This document shows, piece by piece, positions 41,977-50,594 of a DNA stretch of 55,996 bases (within the stretch, counting starts at the first letter, position 1; each line of letters begins with the position of its first letter). This DNA is from Flavobacteriales bacterium. Its GTDB lineage: Bacteria; Bacteroidota; Bacteroidia; Flavobacteriales_E; Vicingaceae. Below the pieces are notes generated by a model. That model was not told the origin of the DNA, did not search any database, and saw only the letters and a list, made by a program, of their open reading frames with translations. Where the stretch lies: the NCBI GenBank assembly GCA_002706365.1, contig PALM01000027.1:1-55996 (forward strand). Direction: 5' to 3'. The position numbers and the translations under genes are program-made.

Positions 41977-42808
41977 TATTGATCTCTACGATATAAACTC
42001 CTTGATAATCACTCTTTAATTGGTGAATCTCTTTTCCTTGAGCTATTCTTCCTCTTTCTTGTAATTGACCTTTAAGATCGTAGATACGGAATTCAGAATT
42101 CTTTGAAAGTCCATTTGGGAATCTCAAGCTAGCTTCAGTTGAGAATACATTGATCTTTTCCCTATTCAGCTCTCCAATACCAACAGCAACTCCAGTATCT
42201 CCAGCAAGGATAGGAGCATTTGCAGTAGTATCATAGGCAAAATCATATATTGTAACTGAGTTATTTGCTAGAGGTACATCCAATCGTATCCACCCAAAGT
42301 GAGTAGCAGTTCCAATTTGAAAACGCACTCCGGCGAATTTTTGTCCTGCACCTGCAAACTGACCAGATCTAAATGTCCCACTTGATGAACTGATGGCATA
42401 AGATGAATACCAACCTAAATAGCCGTAGGAGTTGAATGCATTAGCGGAATTACTGATACTAGAATTCGTGCTAAATGCCTTCACTTCAAAGTAGCTGTAT
42501 ATATTCGCTGAACCATTTAAACTTGCCCCATTAGAATTTACTGAGCGAGCAGATACATTATAGTATTTGAACCTTGAACCAGAACTATAACTAGTAGAGC
42601 TGAATGCTAAATTGATTCTCACATCTTGAATACCATCATTATTGAAATCGATATCAAAGAAATCTCCATTGTTGATCAAAGTAGTATCATTTATATTGGT
42701 ATACACTACTTGTGAAGAGGCGTTAGTAGCTAAAGCCGAAGCGGCAATAGCAGCATAGCTCTTTAATTTCTTATCTAGAATAGGTTTTTTAGATTTTGAC
42801 TTTTTCAT
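41930..42808 (-). CDS. T9SS-sorted secreted protein, downstream tandem paralogue
   Basis: A 292-residue exported protein. The leader has a very basic tip (KKSKSKKPILDKKLKSYA) then a hydrophobic AAIAASALATNASSQ core. The body starts VYTNINDTTLINNGDFFDID and is very Ser/Asn/Tyr-rich, with KFAGVRFQIG and HFGWIRLDVPL in the middle. The C-terminal sorting region is EFRIYDLKGQLQERGRIAQG to YIVEINNEEGTFRKKLWL. It is a close paralogue of the next gene upstream (42900-43808), arising from a tandem duplication. The EF-hand-like DIDFNNDGIQD motif could bind calcium. Surface function unknown. Confidence 0.85.
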   Translation of the reverse strand: MKKSKSKKPILDKKLKSYAAIAASALATNASSQVVYTNINDTTLINNGDFFDIDFNNDGIQDVRINLAFSSTSYSSGSRFKYYNVSARSVNSNGASLNGSANIYSYFEVKAFSTNSSISNSANAFNSYGYLGWYSSYAISSSSGTFRSGQFAGAGQKFAGVRFQIGTATHFGWIRLDVPLANNSVTIYDFAYDTTANAPILAGDTGVAVGIGELNREKINVFSTEASLRFPNGLSKNSEFRIYDLKGQLQERGRIAQGKEIHQLKSDYQGVYIVEINNEEGTFRKKLWLESE

Positions 42809-42899
42809 GATGGTGAATGTTAGTAATTAGTGCAAGATACAGAATAGATTTATAATTTTCTCGATATCAAATCATTCGAGCTGGCCTCCATTAAAGGGA

Positions 42900-43808
42900 T
42901 CAATTGTTTTCCAACCAGAGCTTCTTTCTAAAGGTACCTAATTCATTGTTAAGCTCTACGATGTATATACCATTGTACTTACTTCTCAATTGTTGTGACT
43001 CCTTACCCTGGGCAATCCTTCCCCTTTCTTGTAATTGTCCTTTTAGATCATAGATTCTGAAATCAGAACTTTCACTGAGACCATTCGGAAACATCAAACG
43101 ACCTTCAGTAGAATACATATCCGTTTGATCTGCATTAAATTCAGAAATGCCTACTGCTAAACCGGTATCACCTGCCAAAATTGGAGTGTTGGCTGTAGTG
43201 TCATATGCAAAGTCGAATACAGTTACACTATCATAAGTAGCTGCCATATCCAACCTTACCCAACCATAATGAAGATTATTTCCAATGAAAAATCGAACCC
43301 CCGCGAACTTCTGGCCTTGGCCTGGGAATTGGCCAATTTGAGCCGAACTAGTAGAGTATGTACCTACTCTTATATAAGCGTCTCCACCTACATAGCCATA
43401 TGAATACCAGGTATTTGCAGAATTGTTGATTGCTTGATTGTTATTGAAAGCAGCTACTTCATAAACAGATACAGATGAGGAAGTTCCAGAATAGAAGTTC
43501 GTATTTATTTCTGCAGAGCTGCTACCCACCATACTAGCTGCCTTAATATTCACATAAATAGAAAGTGAATAGAAGCTGGTTGTATAATTACTATTGATCA
43601 GGCTGATCGTAGCATCATTGATACCATCTGAATTGAAATCAATATCAAAGAAATCACCATTATTTACTAGAGTAGTGTCATTGATGTTGGTGTAGATTAC
43701 TTGTGCGGATGCATCTGCTGCTAAAAGAGATGCTGCTACAGTGGCATAACTTTTTAATTTTTTCTCAATAGATTTTGAAGGAGAAGAACTAGTAGTTTTC
43801 TTTTTCAT
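42900..43808 (-). CDS. T9SS-sorted secreted protein, upstream tandem paralogue
   Basis: A 302-residue paralogue of the previous entry. The two align end to end: the VYTNINDTTLVNNGDFFDID opening, KFAGVRFFIG, HYGWVRLDM, the FDFAYDTTANTPILAGDTG stretch, and the RIYDLKGQLQERGRIAQG sorting region. The middle is more divergent, mainly in the Ser/Tyr-rich loop near residues 65-135. DIDFNSDGIND recalls a calcium-binding loop. Both leaders share TTGCACTnAATTAnCTAAC-like sequence, so they are probably expressed from similar promoters. Surface protein; role unknown. Confidence 0.85.
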   Translation of the reverse strand: MKKKTTSSSPSKSIEKKLKSYATVAASLLAADASAQVIYTNINDTTLVNNGDFFDIDFNSDGINDATISLINSNYTTSFYSLSIYVNIKAASMVGSSSAEINTNFYSGTSSSVSVYEVAAFNNNQAINNSANTWYSYGYVGGDAYIRVGTYSTSSAQIGQFPGQGQKFAGVRFFIGNNLHYGWVRLDMAATYDSVTVFDFAYDTTANTPILAGDTGLAVGISEFNADQTDMYSTEGRLMFPNGLSESSDFRIYDLKGQLQERGRIAQGKESQQLRSKYNGIYIVELNNELGTFRKKLWLENN

Positions 43809-43959
43809 AGGTGATGGCTAGTTAGTTAATTAAGTGCAATTTAATAAAATAGACCCTTTTATCTTGGATTTGGTTGCCTGATTATGAACAATTAAGGGTT
43901 CAAAGGTGGATAAATTGGATGAGCGGAATCATGAAAGCAAAGTCAGTTGAAATTCAATC

Positions 43960-44574
43960 TCAATTATCACTCCTTGGCTTAAGAATCCCTGCATTAACCT
44001 TTATCTGAAGATGATTCTCTTCTGGTGGGATGGGGCAAGAGTAACCATCTCTATATGCGCAATAGGGATTATAACTCTGGTTGAAGTCGAGAAGTACTAA
44101 CTCCCCATCTGGAATATTGAAGTCGATATATCTTCCACCGCCATACGACTCCAATCCATTGGTAAAATCCTTGAAAGGCAAGAATAGATGATCTTTATAT
44201 TCTTCCATTTCTCTCAAGCGATGACTTTGGTATAAGTAAAGTACTTGCTCTTTACCATTGATCTCGAATTCTAAACGAGCATACTTATCATACATTCTTA
44301 TCTGACCTGAGCTGGTGCTCATCTCAAAGGTCTCTGGATCTTCGATCTTTACAAAGCGAGCCTGAACTCTGAATGTATCATTGAAGTTGAAGAATTCATG
44401 TCCTTTGAAATTTGGAATATCTTCCTTAGCTAGCGGACTCTCTTCTGGATCTGAATAAGCTCGATTAAGTTCTGCTCTGAAGTCAATAATATCTTTTGGT
44501 ATACTGTCTTGAGCACTTATAGAAGCAGAAGCAAGAGTAAGGAATAGAAAGAGTGCTTTTTTAAGAGTCTTCAT
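43960..44574 (-). CDS. Exported DUF1684 protein
   Basis: A 204-residue protein with a signal peptide (about 1-21, ending SISAQ) and the DUF1684 domain. Diagnostic segments are FRAELNRAYSDPEESPL, YGGGRYIDFNIPDGELVLLD and the C-terminal FNQSYNPYCAYRDGYSCPIPP motif. DUF1684 proteins are widespread in Bacteroidota; no activity is established. It lies 40 bases downstream of the ThuA-T9SS gene on the same strand and may share its transcript. Confidence 0.9.
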   Translation of the reverse strand: MKTLKKALFLFLTLASASISAQDSIPKDIIDFRAELNRAYSDPEESPLAKEDIPNFKGHEFFNFNDTFRVQARFVKIEDPETFEMSTSSGQIRMYDKYARLEFEINGKEQVLYLYQSHRLREMEEYKDHLFLPFKDFTNGLESYGGGRYIDFNIPDGELVLLDFNQSYNPYCAYRDGYSCPIPPEENHLQIKVNAGILKPRSDN

Positions 44575-44614
44575 GCAATAAAAATAGCTAAAGAAAATGC
44601 TACTTCTCTAATAG

Positions 44615-45661
44615 CTATTTGATGAGGAGCTTCTGACTGTGCCGATTGTTTCTTTCTTGGAACTCTACTATATAAAGTCCTTCCTTCATTTCATCCAATG
44701 ACACTCTTTCCAATCTTGCTTTGAGTTCAACTGTTTTTATAAGCTTTCCATCTAAGCTGTATATCATCAGACGGCCTTCATCATTAGCCGATCCTATAAA
44801 TAGGTATTCCTCAGCGGGATTTGGATAGATCTTAACTGCCTCTATATTTTTCACTTCTTGGATCGAAGTGCTTCTGTTTAAGCACCAATCCATTGCTTGT
44901 TGGATATGGCGAATGAATAATGAGTCATTGGTATAGTTGCTGTTCGCATGACCTAATGAGGTATAAAAAACCCTACTTCCACTGCTCAAAGTCTTGTGCC
45001 ATGAAACAGCCCTTGCTGAATCGTAGCTGTTTATTTGATTGTTTGGGCCAACCGTCTCTTCAACTTTCAGGATTGCATTTATAGTGGTATCCAAATATCC
45101 ATTCTCCCAATAATAATACTCTTCATTCTTGCCCCATGGATTTGGAATATTGTATAGGCTTGGATGAATGATCAGATGATCCATTTCATAGTATGGGGTT
45201 CCACTCACATGATTAGGCCCTTGCTGCACACTACCTCCTAAGGTTTCAGCGTAGAAGTCCCAAACTCCTGTATTACTTCCATTTGCAGTAGAATGACGGT
45301 AGGTGTCACTTGCAGCATGAATACCCAACAAATTGCCTCCATTTTGGATGTATTGCTCAAAATTGGCTCTTTGACTACTATCAAGGATGCTAGAACCTGA
45401 GGTGTTCGAGAAAATGATCAAATCGTAATTAAGCAAGCTACTTAAGCTGTCGAAGCTCGATCCATCCAGATCATTCACAACATTGATCATAGGGAAGGAG
45501 CTGAACATGCTTAATGAATTGACTCTAGTTCCATGGTCAAAACCTGAAGTCTCCGTATAGTGAAGAACCTTTGAGTTTTGGGAGAATGTGTTCTGGTATG
45601 TAAAAAAGGTAAAAAGGAGAAGACAGATTAGATAACGGTATGATTGAGATCTAAAGGGCAT
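44615..45661 (-). CDS. Secreted ThuA-like domain protein with T9SS sorting domain
   Basis: A 348-residue protein: a signal peptide (about 1-28), a ThuA-like glutamine-amidotransferase-fold domain (KVLHYTETSGFDHGTRVNSL, NGGNLLGIHAASDTYRHS, DHLIIHPSLYNIP, VSWHKTLSSGSRVFYTSLGH, AMDWCL) and a C-terminal type A sorting domain (VKIYPNPAEEYLFIGSA to YIVEFQERN). ThuA domains are known in trehalose-utilisation gene clusters and in secreted heme/glycan proteins. The start is two bases after the MltF-like gene stop, so the two are co-transcribed. Substrate unknown; fusion of ThuA to a T9SS signal is common in Bacteroidota. Confidence 0.88.
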   Translation of the reverse strand: MPFRSQSYRYLICLLLFTFFTYQNTFSQNSKVLHYTETSGFDHGTRVNSLSMFSSFPMINVVNDLDGSSFDSLSSLLNYDLIIFSNTSGSSILDSSQRANFEQYIQNGGNLLGIHAASDTYRHSTANGSNTGVWDFYAETLGGSVQQGPNHVSGTPYYEMDHLIIHPSLYNIPNPWGKNEEYYYWENGYLDTTINAILKVEETVGPNNQINSYDSARAVSWHKTLSSGSRVFYTSLGHANSNYTNDSLFIRHIQQAMDWCLNRSTSIQEVKNIEAVKIYPNPAEEYLFIGSANDEGRLMIYSLDGKLIKTVELKARLERVSLDEMKEGLYIVEFQERNNRHSQKLLIK

Positions 45662-45663
45662 AA

Positions 45664-47133
45664 TTACATACTGACTAATTTGTCGCCACTCTGAGTGATA
45701 TTCAAATAGTCATTATATCTATTGTAGATCTCCTTTACATAATGATATGGTTCTCTTCCTCTACAATAGCCATAGTATACCACGCTATCTTGATAGAATT
45801 CCGGATCACTTTTCTTCAATAGCATTTCTGCAACATTACCTTCCCATTTTTCGGCATTCAGATTTCTGCTTTCGGCCAGTCGAATAGCGTCGAATACATG
45901 TCCTAAGCCTACATTATAGGCTGCAATCACGAATTTTTGTCGCTCATAAGGATCATGAACTTTTTCTTCAAACTGTTTATCTATCCAATTCAAATAACGT
46001 ACTCCCGCTTCAATATTTTCAGCAACTGTAGCATTGCTATCCAAACCATATTCAGCAGAAGTAGAAGGCATCAATTGCATTAAGCCCTGAGCACCCACCC
46101 AGCTTCTAGCCTGCGGATTGAATTTAGATTCCTGATAGATCAAAGAGGTGATCAAACGCCAATCCCATCCTACGATCTCAGCTTTCTGCTTTACGATTGC
46201 ATCATAATCACTCAATTTCCCACTCTTAGAGGTAAATAATCGGTTTTGAACCCGATTTCTGAAGAGTTTGGTATTGCCGTAATATTTTAAGTAGATCACT
46301 CTAAAATCTACTGTCTTCTTGAAGTCTTCCAGCCACTCATTAATAGCGATCTGAAGGTTTGGTGATTCTTTTCTTACTCCCCAAGCCACTTGTTGGTCGA
46401 GACTTAAAGCGGTTTTGATATTGATATTCCTATAGTAAGCTTGGTTGATCTTTGCCACATGCTCATCTGCAACAGTATAATCGATCTCTCCTTCAGCCAC
46501 TTTTTCGATCATTTGCTCCACTGTTAGATTTCCGGCTACTTCCTGAATCTCAATATCCCCTCCGATCTCTTCAGACAGATTATTCAATCTATTGTAAAAG
46601 GATGAAGCCTTTTGCACATAGACTTTTTTATCCATCAGCTCCATTGGGCTTTCTATCAAGAGTTTTCCTTTTTGAATATCATCAGCTTGCAGCTGTCTTT
46701 GAACAAGTACTTGTCTGGTAGTTAAAATAGGATTGGAGTAGTCGATCTGTTCCTTACGCTCTTTAGTAACGGTAAGGTTGGCTGCGATGATATCGCCATT
46801 GTTGTATCTGAGCTCTTCGATCATCAAGCCCAAGTCATCAACCAATTCCACTTCGAGATCAACTTCAATATGCTTGGCAAAACGACTCAATAGTTCGTAT
46901 TCGAAGCCCATTGGCTGACCTTTATAGATAAAGTAGGAGGTTGAACTATTATCAATTATAGCCTTCAACTTTCCGAGTTCTCTTATCTCGTCAAGATCAA
47001 TTACCGCATCTCGAGTCCTTCTAACACCCTCTGGCTTGTCAGAAACCTTATCGTTATCAATAGGGTCTGAGCAAGCGAAGAGCATTAAGCCAAGCACCAG
47101 AAAAACAGTACGATATGAAGTTAAAAAATTCAT
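45664..47133 (-). CDS. MltF-like lytic transglycosylase lipoprotein
   Basis: A 489-residue lipoprotein: leader MNFLTSYRTVFLVLGLMLFAC (the Met at 47133 chosen over one three codons upstream). A periplasmic solute-binding (SBP_bac_3) domain follows (residues about 50-270; LGKLKAIIDNSSTSYF, GFEYELLSRFAKHI, AANLTVTKERKEQIDYSNP). The C-terminal SLT domain carries the catalytic Glu in LIYQESKFNPQARS, then GAQGLMQLMPST and AAYNVGLGHVFDA. MltF-type enzymes cleave peptidoglycan glycan strands. It is the promoter-proximal gene of a short minus-strand run and divergent from the WG-repeat gene. Confidence 0.95.
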   Translation of the reverse strand: MNFLTSYRTVFLVLGLMLFACSDPIDNDKVSDKPEGVRRTRDAVIDLDEIRELGKLKAIIDNSSTSYFIYKGQPMGFEYELLSRFAKHIEVDLEVELVDDLGLMIEELRYNNGDIIAANLTVTKERKEQIDYSNPILTTRQVLVQRQLQADDIQKGKLLIESPMELMDKKVYVQKASSFYNRLNNLSEEIGGDIEIQEVAGNLTVEQMIEKVAEGEIDYTVADEHVAKINQAYYRNINIKTALSLDQQVAWGVRKESPNLQIAINEWLEDFKKTVDFRVIYLKYYGNTKLFRNRVQNRLFTSKSGKLSDYDAIVKQKAEIVGWDWRLITSLIYQESKFNPQARSWVGAQGLMQLMPSTSAEYGLDSNATVAENIEAGVRYLNWIDKQFEEKVHDPYERQKFVIAAYNVGLGHVFDAIRLAESRNLNAEKWEGNVAEMLLKKSDPEFYQDSVVYYGYCRGREPYHYVKEIYNRYNDYLNITQSGDKLVSM

Positions 47134-47180
47134 AATCAACATCTCTTAGACGAAAAAACCTGCCAGAAGGTTTTGTTTTC

Positions 47181-47188
47181 TAATTTTG
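47181..47188 (+). promoter_or_regulatory. Putative -7 box of the WG-repeat gene
   Basis: TAATTTTG matches the TAnnTTTG consensus and ends eight bases before the ATG, implying a very short or leaderless transcript. No -33 TTG at the expected distance. Confidence 0.4.
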
Positions 47189-47196
47189 ATTAGTCT

Positions 47197-49311
47197 ATGA
47201 AAATACAAAAAATAGCCCTTTTCGTGCTGTTATTCAGCATGATAACAAATGTGCAGGCAGGAAAGATCCAGCGTGCCTTTGAAGCCCTTGAGAAGTATGA
47301 TTACTTCACAGCAAAGGAACTTTTCGAAAAATTAAAGGATAAAGAGCCTGTTGCAGCTCATTATGGCTTGAGTATCATTTATGGACGAAACGACAATCCA
47401 TTTTACAATTTAGATTCCTCATACTTCTATATTCAGATTGCGGAAAGCAAGTTTCCTCCAGAAGCTCTAGGGCAAGTAGAAGATCTAAAAGAAATGGGTA
47501 TAGATGATATAACCCTTGCCAATTGGAAAGATAGTGTTGATCTAAAAGTATGGGAGAACATTAAAGAGAGCGAAGAGCTGTCGGTATTTCAAGTCTTCAT
47601 CCAAAAGCACAAAGACGCTGCTCAAATGGAAAAGGCTGTAATCAAGCGCAATGAGTTGGCATTTACAAATGCTAAAGAAGTCAATACCGCTAGATCATAC
47701 TTAAGTTTTTTGGAGAATTATCCAGAAGCCGAGCAAGCAACGGAAGCTCAGAATAGATATGAATCTCAATTGTTTCAAGAACTTACAGAAGATGGGAAGG
47801 TATTTTCTTATGAGACCTTTATAAACCAGTATCCTGAAAGCCCTTATGTAAGGGAGGCTCAAGATTCAATATATGCCAAAAGCACAAGAAATGAGACAAT
47901 AGAAGAGAATGAAGCCTTTATCAATAAGTATCCAAATAATCCAAATGTAGATTTAGCATGGCGCAACATTTACAGGATATATACTGCTAATTATAGCTCA
48001 GAGCGAATATTGGAGTTTAAGATAGAGTATCCGGAATATCCATTCGTAGATGAGTTGCTAACGGATATGAAACTCGCCTCTAAGGTATTCTTCCCTTTTC
48101 TGAAGAATGGACTATATGGCTTCATTGATGAAGATGGCAAGATAATGATCGAAGCTCAATATGAAGTTGCGGAGCCATTCGCCGAAGGACTGAGTTTAGT
48201 GATGAAGGATGGAGCTTTGGGCTTTTTGAACAAAGCAGGAGATCTGATCATACCTTTTAATTATGAAGATGGCGAACCATATGAGAATGGACTGGCTATA
48301 GTTTCAAAGGATGATAAGTATGGAATGATCGACCGCACAGAGAATGCCGTTATACCTCTAAAGTATGAGCTTGTAGGAAGATTTAGTCACGATTTAGCAT
48401 TGGTTGCAAATGAGACCTCATATGGTTTTGTAGATAAGAAGGCAAAACTTGTAATTCCAATGGAGCTCGACTATGCAAATGATTTCGAGAATGGTTTTGC
48501 ACTTATAGAGTTAGATGATAAGAAAGGTATGATCAATACTTCTGGTCGTCAGGTTATTGAAACCAAGTATGAATATCTAGAGAATTTCAATGAATACGGT
48601 TTAGCTAGGGCTAAGAATGATAGTGCTTATGGTTTGATAGATATGTCGGGTGCAGAAGTACTGCCTTTTGAATATGATAGAATAGGGGAGTTTGGCGATA
48701 ATTTGGCTCTTGTCGCAAAAGGAGATAAATACGGCTATGTAAACTCCGAGGGGGAGATAGTGATTCCTTTGGAATACGATTTCAATACCGAAGCAATGGT
48801 ATGGGGAGTATTTGAATCAGGATATGCTAAGTTTAAAGAAGGCGATAAGTATGGGATTTTGAATACCAAAGGTGAAGATGTTTATCCTGCCATATTTGAG
48901 GATGTGGGTAAGTATACTGAGAATGGATTCATAGCGGTAAAGAAAAAAGGTAAGTGGGGATATGCAGATCAGAAAGTAAAGCTGAAGCTACCATATGAAT
49001 ATAGTCTTGCAAGAAGCTTTGAGAATGGAATTGGTAAAGTAAGGAAAGAGGATGGTTGGCAATTGATCAATCAATCAGGTGAGAATCTACTGGATTCTTC
49101 AGCAATGGAGATCAGACAGCTGGATTCATTATATATAGTCAATTGGAACGGCAAGTTTGCCTTATTGGGGGAAAAGCTAGATAGTTTATTGCCTGCAGAA
49201 TATGATGGAATCAGAAAATTCCAATATCACTATTTGCAATTGAAAAGAGGTGAGGAATTGATCTATTATGATCCAAAATTGAGAAAACTGATCGCCCTCA
49301 AAGAAGAATGA
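47197..49311 (+). CDS. Exported WG-repeat protein
   Basis: A 704-residue protein with a signal peptide (about 1-21), an alpha-helical N-terminal half with TPR-like repeats (residues about 25-290; FEALEKYDYFTAKELFEKLK, YPEAEQATEAQNRYESQLF), and then about ten WG (GFID/GFLN/GMID/GLID) repeats from residue ~305 to the end, each about 45 residues. WG repeats form beta-sheet propeller-like surfaces of unknown ligand in Bacteroidota. Its stop overlaps the Nudix start by four bases (ATGA), so the two are translationally coupled. Confidence 0.9.
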   Translation: MKIQKIALFVLLFSMITNVQAGKIQRAFEALEKYDYFTAKELFEKLKDKEPVAAHYGLSIIYGRNDNPFYNLDSSYFYIQIAESKFPPEALGQVEDLKEMGIDDITLANWKDSVDLKVWENIKESEELSVFQVFIQKHKDAAQMEKAVIKRNELAFTNAKEVNTARSYLSFLENYPEAEQATEAQNRYESQLFQELTEDGKVFSYETFINQYPESPYVREAQDSIYAKSTRNETIEENEAFINKYPNNPNVDLAWRNIYRIYTANYSSERILEFKIEYPEYPFVDELLTDMKLASKVFFPFLKNGLYGFIDEDGKIMIEAQYEVAEPFAEGLSLVMKDGALGFLNKAGDLIIPFNYEDGEPYENGLAIVSKDDKYGMIDRTENAVIPLKYELVGRFSHDLALVANETSYGFVDKKAKLVIPMELDYANDFENGFALIELDDKKGMINTSGRQVIETKYEYLENFNEYGLARAKNDSAYGLIDMSGAEVLPFEYDRIGEFGDNLALVAKGDKYGYVNSEGEIVIPLEYDFNTEAMVWGVFESGYAKFKEGDKYGILNTKGEDVYPAIFEDVGKYTENGFIAVKKKGKWGYADQKVKLKLPYEYSLARSFENGIGKVRKEDGWQLINQSGENLLDSSAMEIRQLDSLYIVNWNGKFALLGEKLDSLLPAEYDGIRKFQYHYLQLKRGEELIYYDPKLRKLIALKEE

Positions 49312-49964
49312 AAGAAAAGGCCACCGCATTCATCTCAGAATTAAGTGAGCGTTTAAAAGCCGATCTACCAGCCTTTGATGCACATAAGAAGGTAATGGCC
49401 CACAGAAAACCTGTCGACCAGCTAGGTGAACGAATAAAAAGTGCACGCCAAAGTGCCGTATTGATCTTTCTTTACCCACATCAATCAGAATGGCATACCG
49501 TATTTATTCAGCGTACTGCATATAAAGGAGTACATAGTGGACAAATAGCATTTCCCGGAGGCAAGTTCGAGCTAGAGGATAAGAGTTTAGAGCATACAGC
49601 TTTAAGGGAAGCAGAGGAAGAAGTTGCTATACCGGCAAATAGAGTCAATACCATAGGTAGGATATCTTCCTTATATGTACCACCCTCGAATTTCTTGATC
49701 AATCCTTATATAGGATATGATTTGGAGCGACCAGAATTCAAGCCTGAGCCAACAGAGGTTGCCGATATTATTGAGATACCTCTAGAGCCATTGATAGGGG
49801 ATCATCGCTTACGCGATCAAAAAGTGCGCTTGAGCGATGGGAATGTGCTTAATGTAAAGGGCTTTCCAGTGGGGGATCGATTGATTTGGGGAGCAACGGC
49901 AATGATCTTAAAGGAGTTTGCCGATATCGTGGAAGAGCTCAAATCACCCATCTCGTTAAGATAA
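49308..49964 (+). CDS. Nudix hydrolase, CoA pyrophosphatase-like (NudL)
   Basis: A 218-residue Nudix protein. The Nudix box is GGKFELEDKSLEHTALREAE followed by EEV, preceded by VHSGQIAFP (the UPF0035/CoA-specific signature in NudL is LLTKRS...PGG). The flanking FIQRTAYKGVHSGQIAFPGG fits coenzyme A diphosphatases. It overlaps the WG-repeat gene by four bases and its 3' end overlaps a convergent small gene by 26 bases. Substrate CoA or acyl-CoA by homology only. Confidence 0.9.
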   Translation: MKEKATAFISELSERLKADLPAFDAHKKVMAHRKPVDQLGERIKSARQSAVLIFLYPHQSEWHTVFIQRTAYKGVHSGQIAFPGGKFELEDKSLEHTALREAEEEVAIPANRVNTIGRISSLYVPPSNFLINPYIGYDLERPEFKPEPTEVADIIEIPLEPLIGDHRLRDQKVRLSDGNVLNVKGFPVGDRLIWGATAMILKEFADIVEELKSPISLR

Positions 49965-50124
49965 AATAGGATGCATAGATTGCCACCAGAGCAATAACGA
50001 TCTTTAAAGAACCTTTAAAGTACCAAGGGGATTTCGCGATATCCTTTCTATAAGCCCAAATCAGATAGGCAATAAAAATGCTAAAGAAGATAATGATGAA
50101 GGTGATTCTGCCTGGAGTAAACAT
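49939..50124 (-). CDS. Small two-helix membrane protein
   Basis: A 61-residue protein with two hydrophobic helices (about 8-24 and 42-58) separated by a basic loop (YRKDIAKSPWYFKGSLK), starting MFTPGRITFIIIFF. The composition and the GRI start match a widespread small Bacteroidota membrane protein of unknown role. The ATG lies nine bases after the stop of the Smr-like gene, and its stop end overlaps the 3' end of the Nudix gene by 26 bases in the opposite orientation. Confidence 0.75.
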   Translation of the reverse strand: MFTPGRITFIIIFFSIFIAYLIWAYRKDIAKSPWYFKGSLKIVIALVAIYASYFILTRWVI

Positions 50125-50133
50125 CGCTTTGTT

Positions 50134-50388
50134 TTAGTGTTTGAAATAGACAAACAAACGACCGAAGTTTTTGCTGTCCTTTTGTATTCTGTGATATTGT
50201 TGTTTGATCTCTTTCTGTTCTAGAAAACGCAGCACCCTTTTCTTTAGTTGTCCGCTTCCTTTCCCCGGAATGATCTCGATCTGCTTGATCTTCTTACGCA
50301 CAGCCTCATCTATTATATCTTGAAGGGCTTCATCTATGCGTTCACTATTATTATATATGGTGTGAAGATCCAGCTTGAGCTTTCCCAT
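50134..50388 (-). CDS. Small stand-alone Smr-domain protein
   Basis: An 84-residue protein that is nearly only an Smr domain (as in the C-terminus of MutS2): LKLDLHTI near the start and IIPGKGSGQLKKRVLRFLEQ in the middle, matching the LDLHG and HGxGxGxLR signatures in degenerate form. The usual TG(x)G core is PGKGSG. Stand-alone Smr proteins can be nicking endonucleases; activity here is unproven. It is nine bases upstream of the small membrane protein gene. Confidence 0.8.
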   Translation of the reverse strand: MGKLKLDLHTIYNNSERIDEALQDIIDEAVRKKIKQIEIIPGKGSGQLKKRVLRFLEQKEIKQQYHRIQKDSKNFGRLFVYFKH

Positions 50389-50415
50389 ATAGCAAAGAAA
50401 CGAAAAGGTCTTTTA

Positions 50416-50482
50416 GATATGAGATGTGAAATATGAAATGTGAAAGAAGAGTTTAGAGCTTAGATTTTAGAGTTTAGACAGA
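50416..50482. repeat. Heptamer array GATATGA/GATGTGA and GAGTTTA/GAGCTTA
   Basis: Units GATATGA, GATGTGA, AATATGA, AATGTGA, then GAGTTTA, GAGCTTA, GATTTTA, GAGTTTA. Two sub-arrays with different motifs share the 7-base register. It faces the array at 50503-50537 in the other orientation. Confidence 0.75.
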
Positions 50483-50502
50483 TTTCGTTTATTCATCTAA
50501 AA

Positions 50503-50537
50503 TCCGGACTCCGGACTCCGGACTCTGGATTCTCAAA
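50503..50537. repeat. Heptamer array TCCGGAC x3
   Basis: Three exact TCCGGAC units (50503-50523) followed by TCTGGAT and TCTCAAA, ending 57 bases before the ATG of the SDR gene. Confidence 0.85.
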
Positions 50538-50594
50538 TCCTTTATAACTAAATTGCACTTCCTTAATAAAGGAGCTAAATAAAGGATTTAAAAT

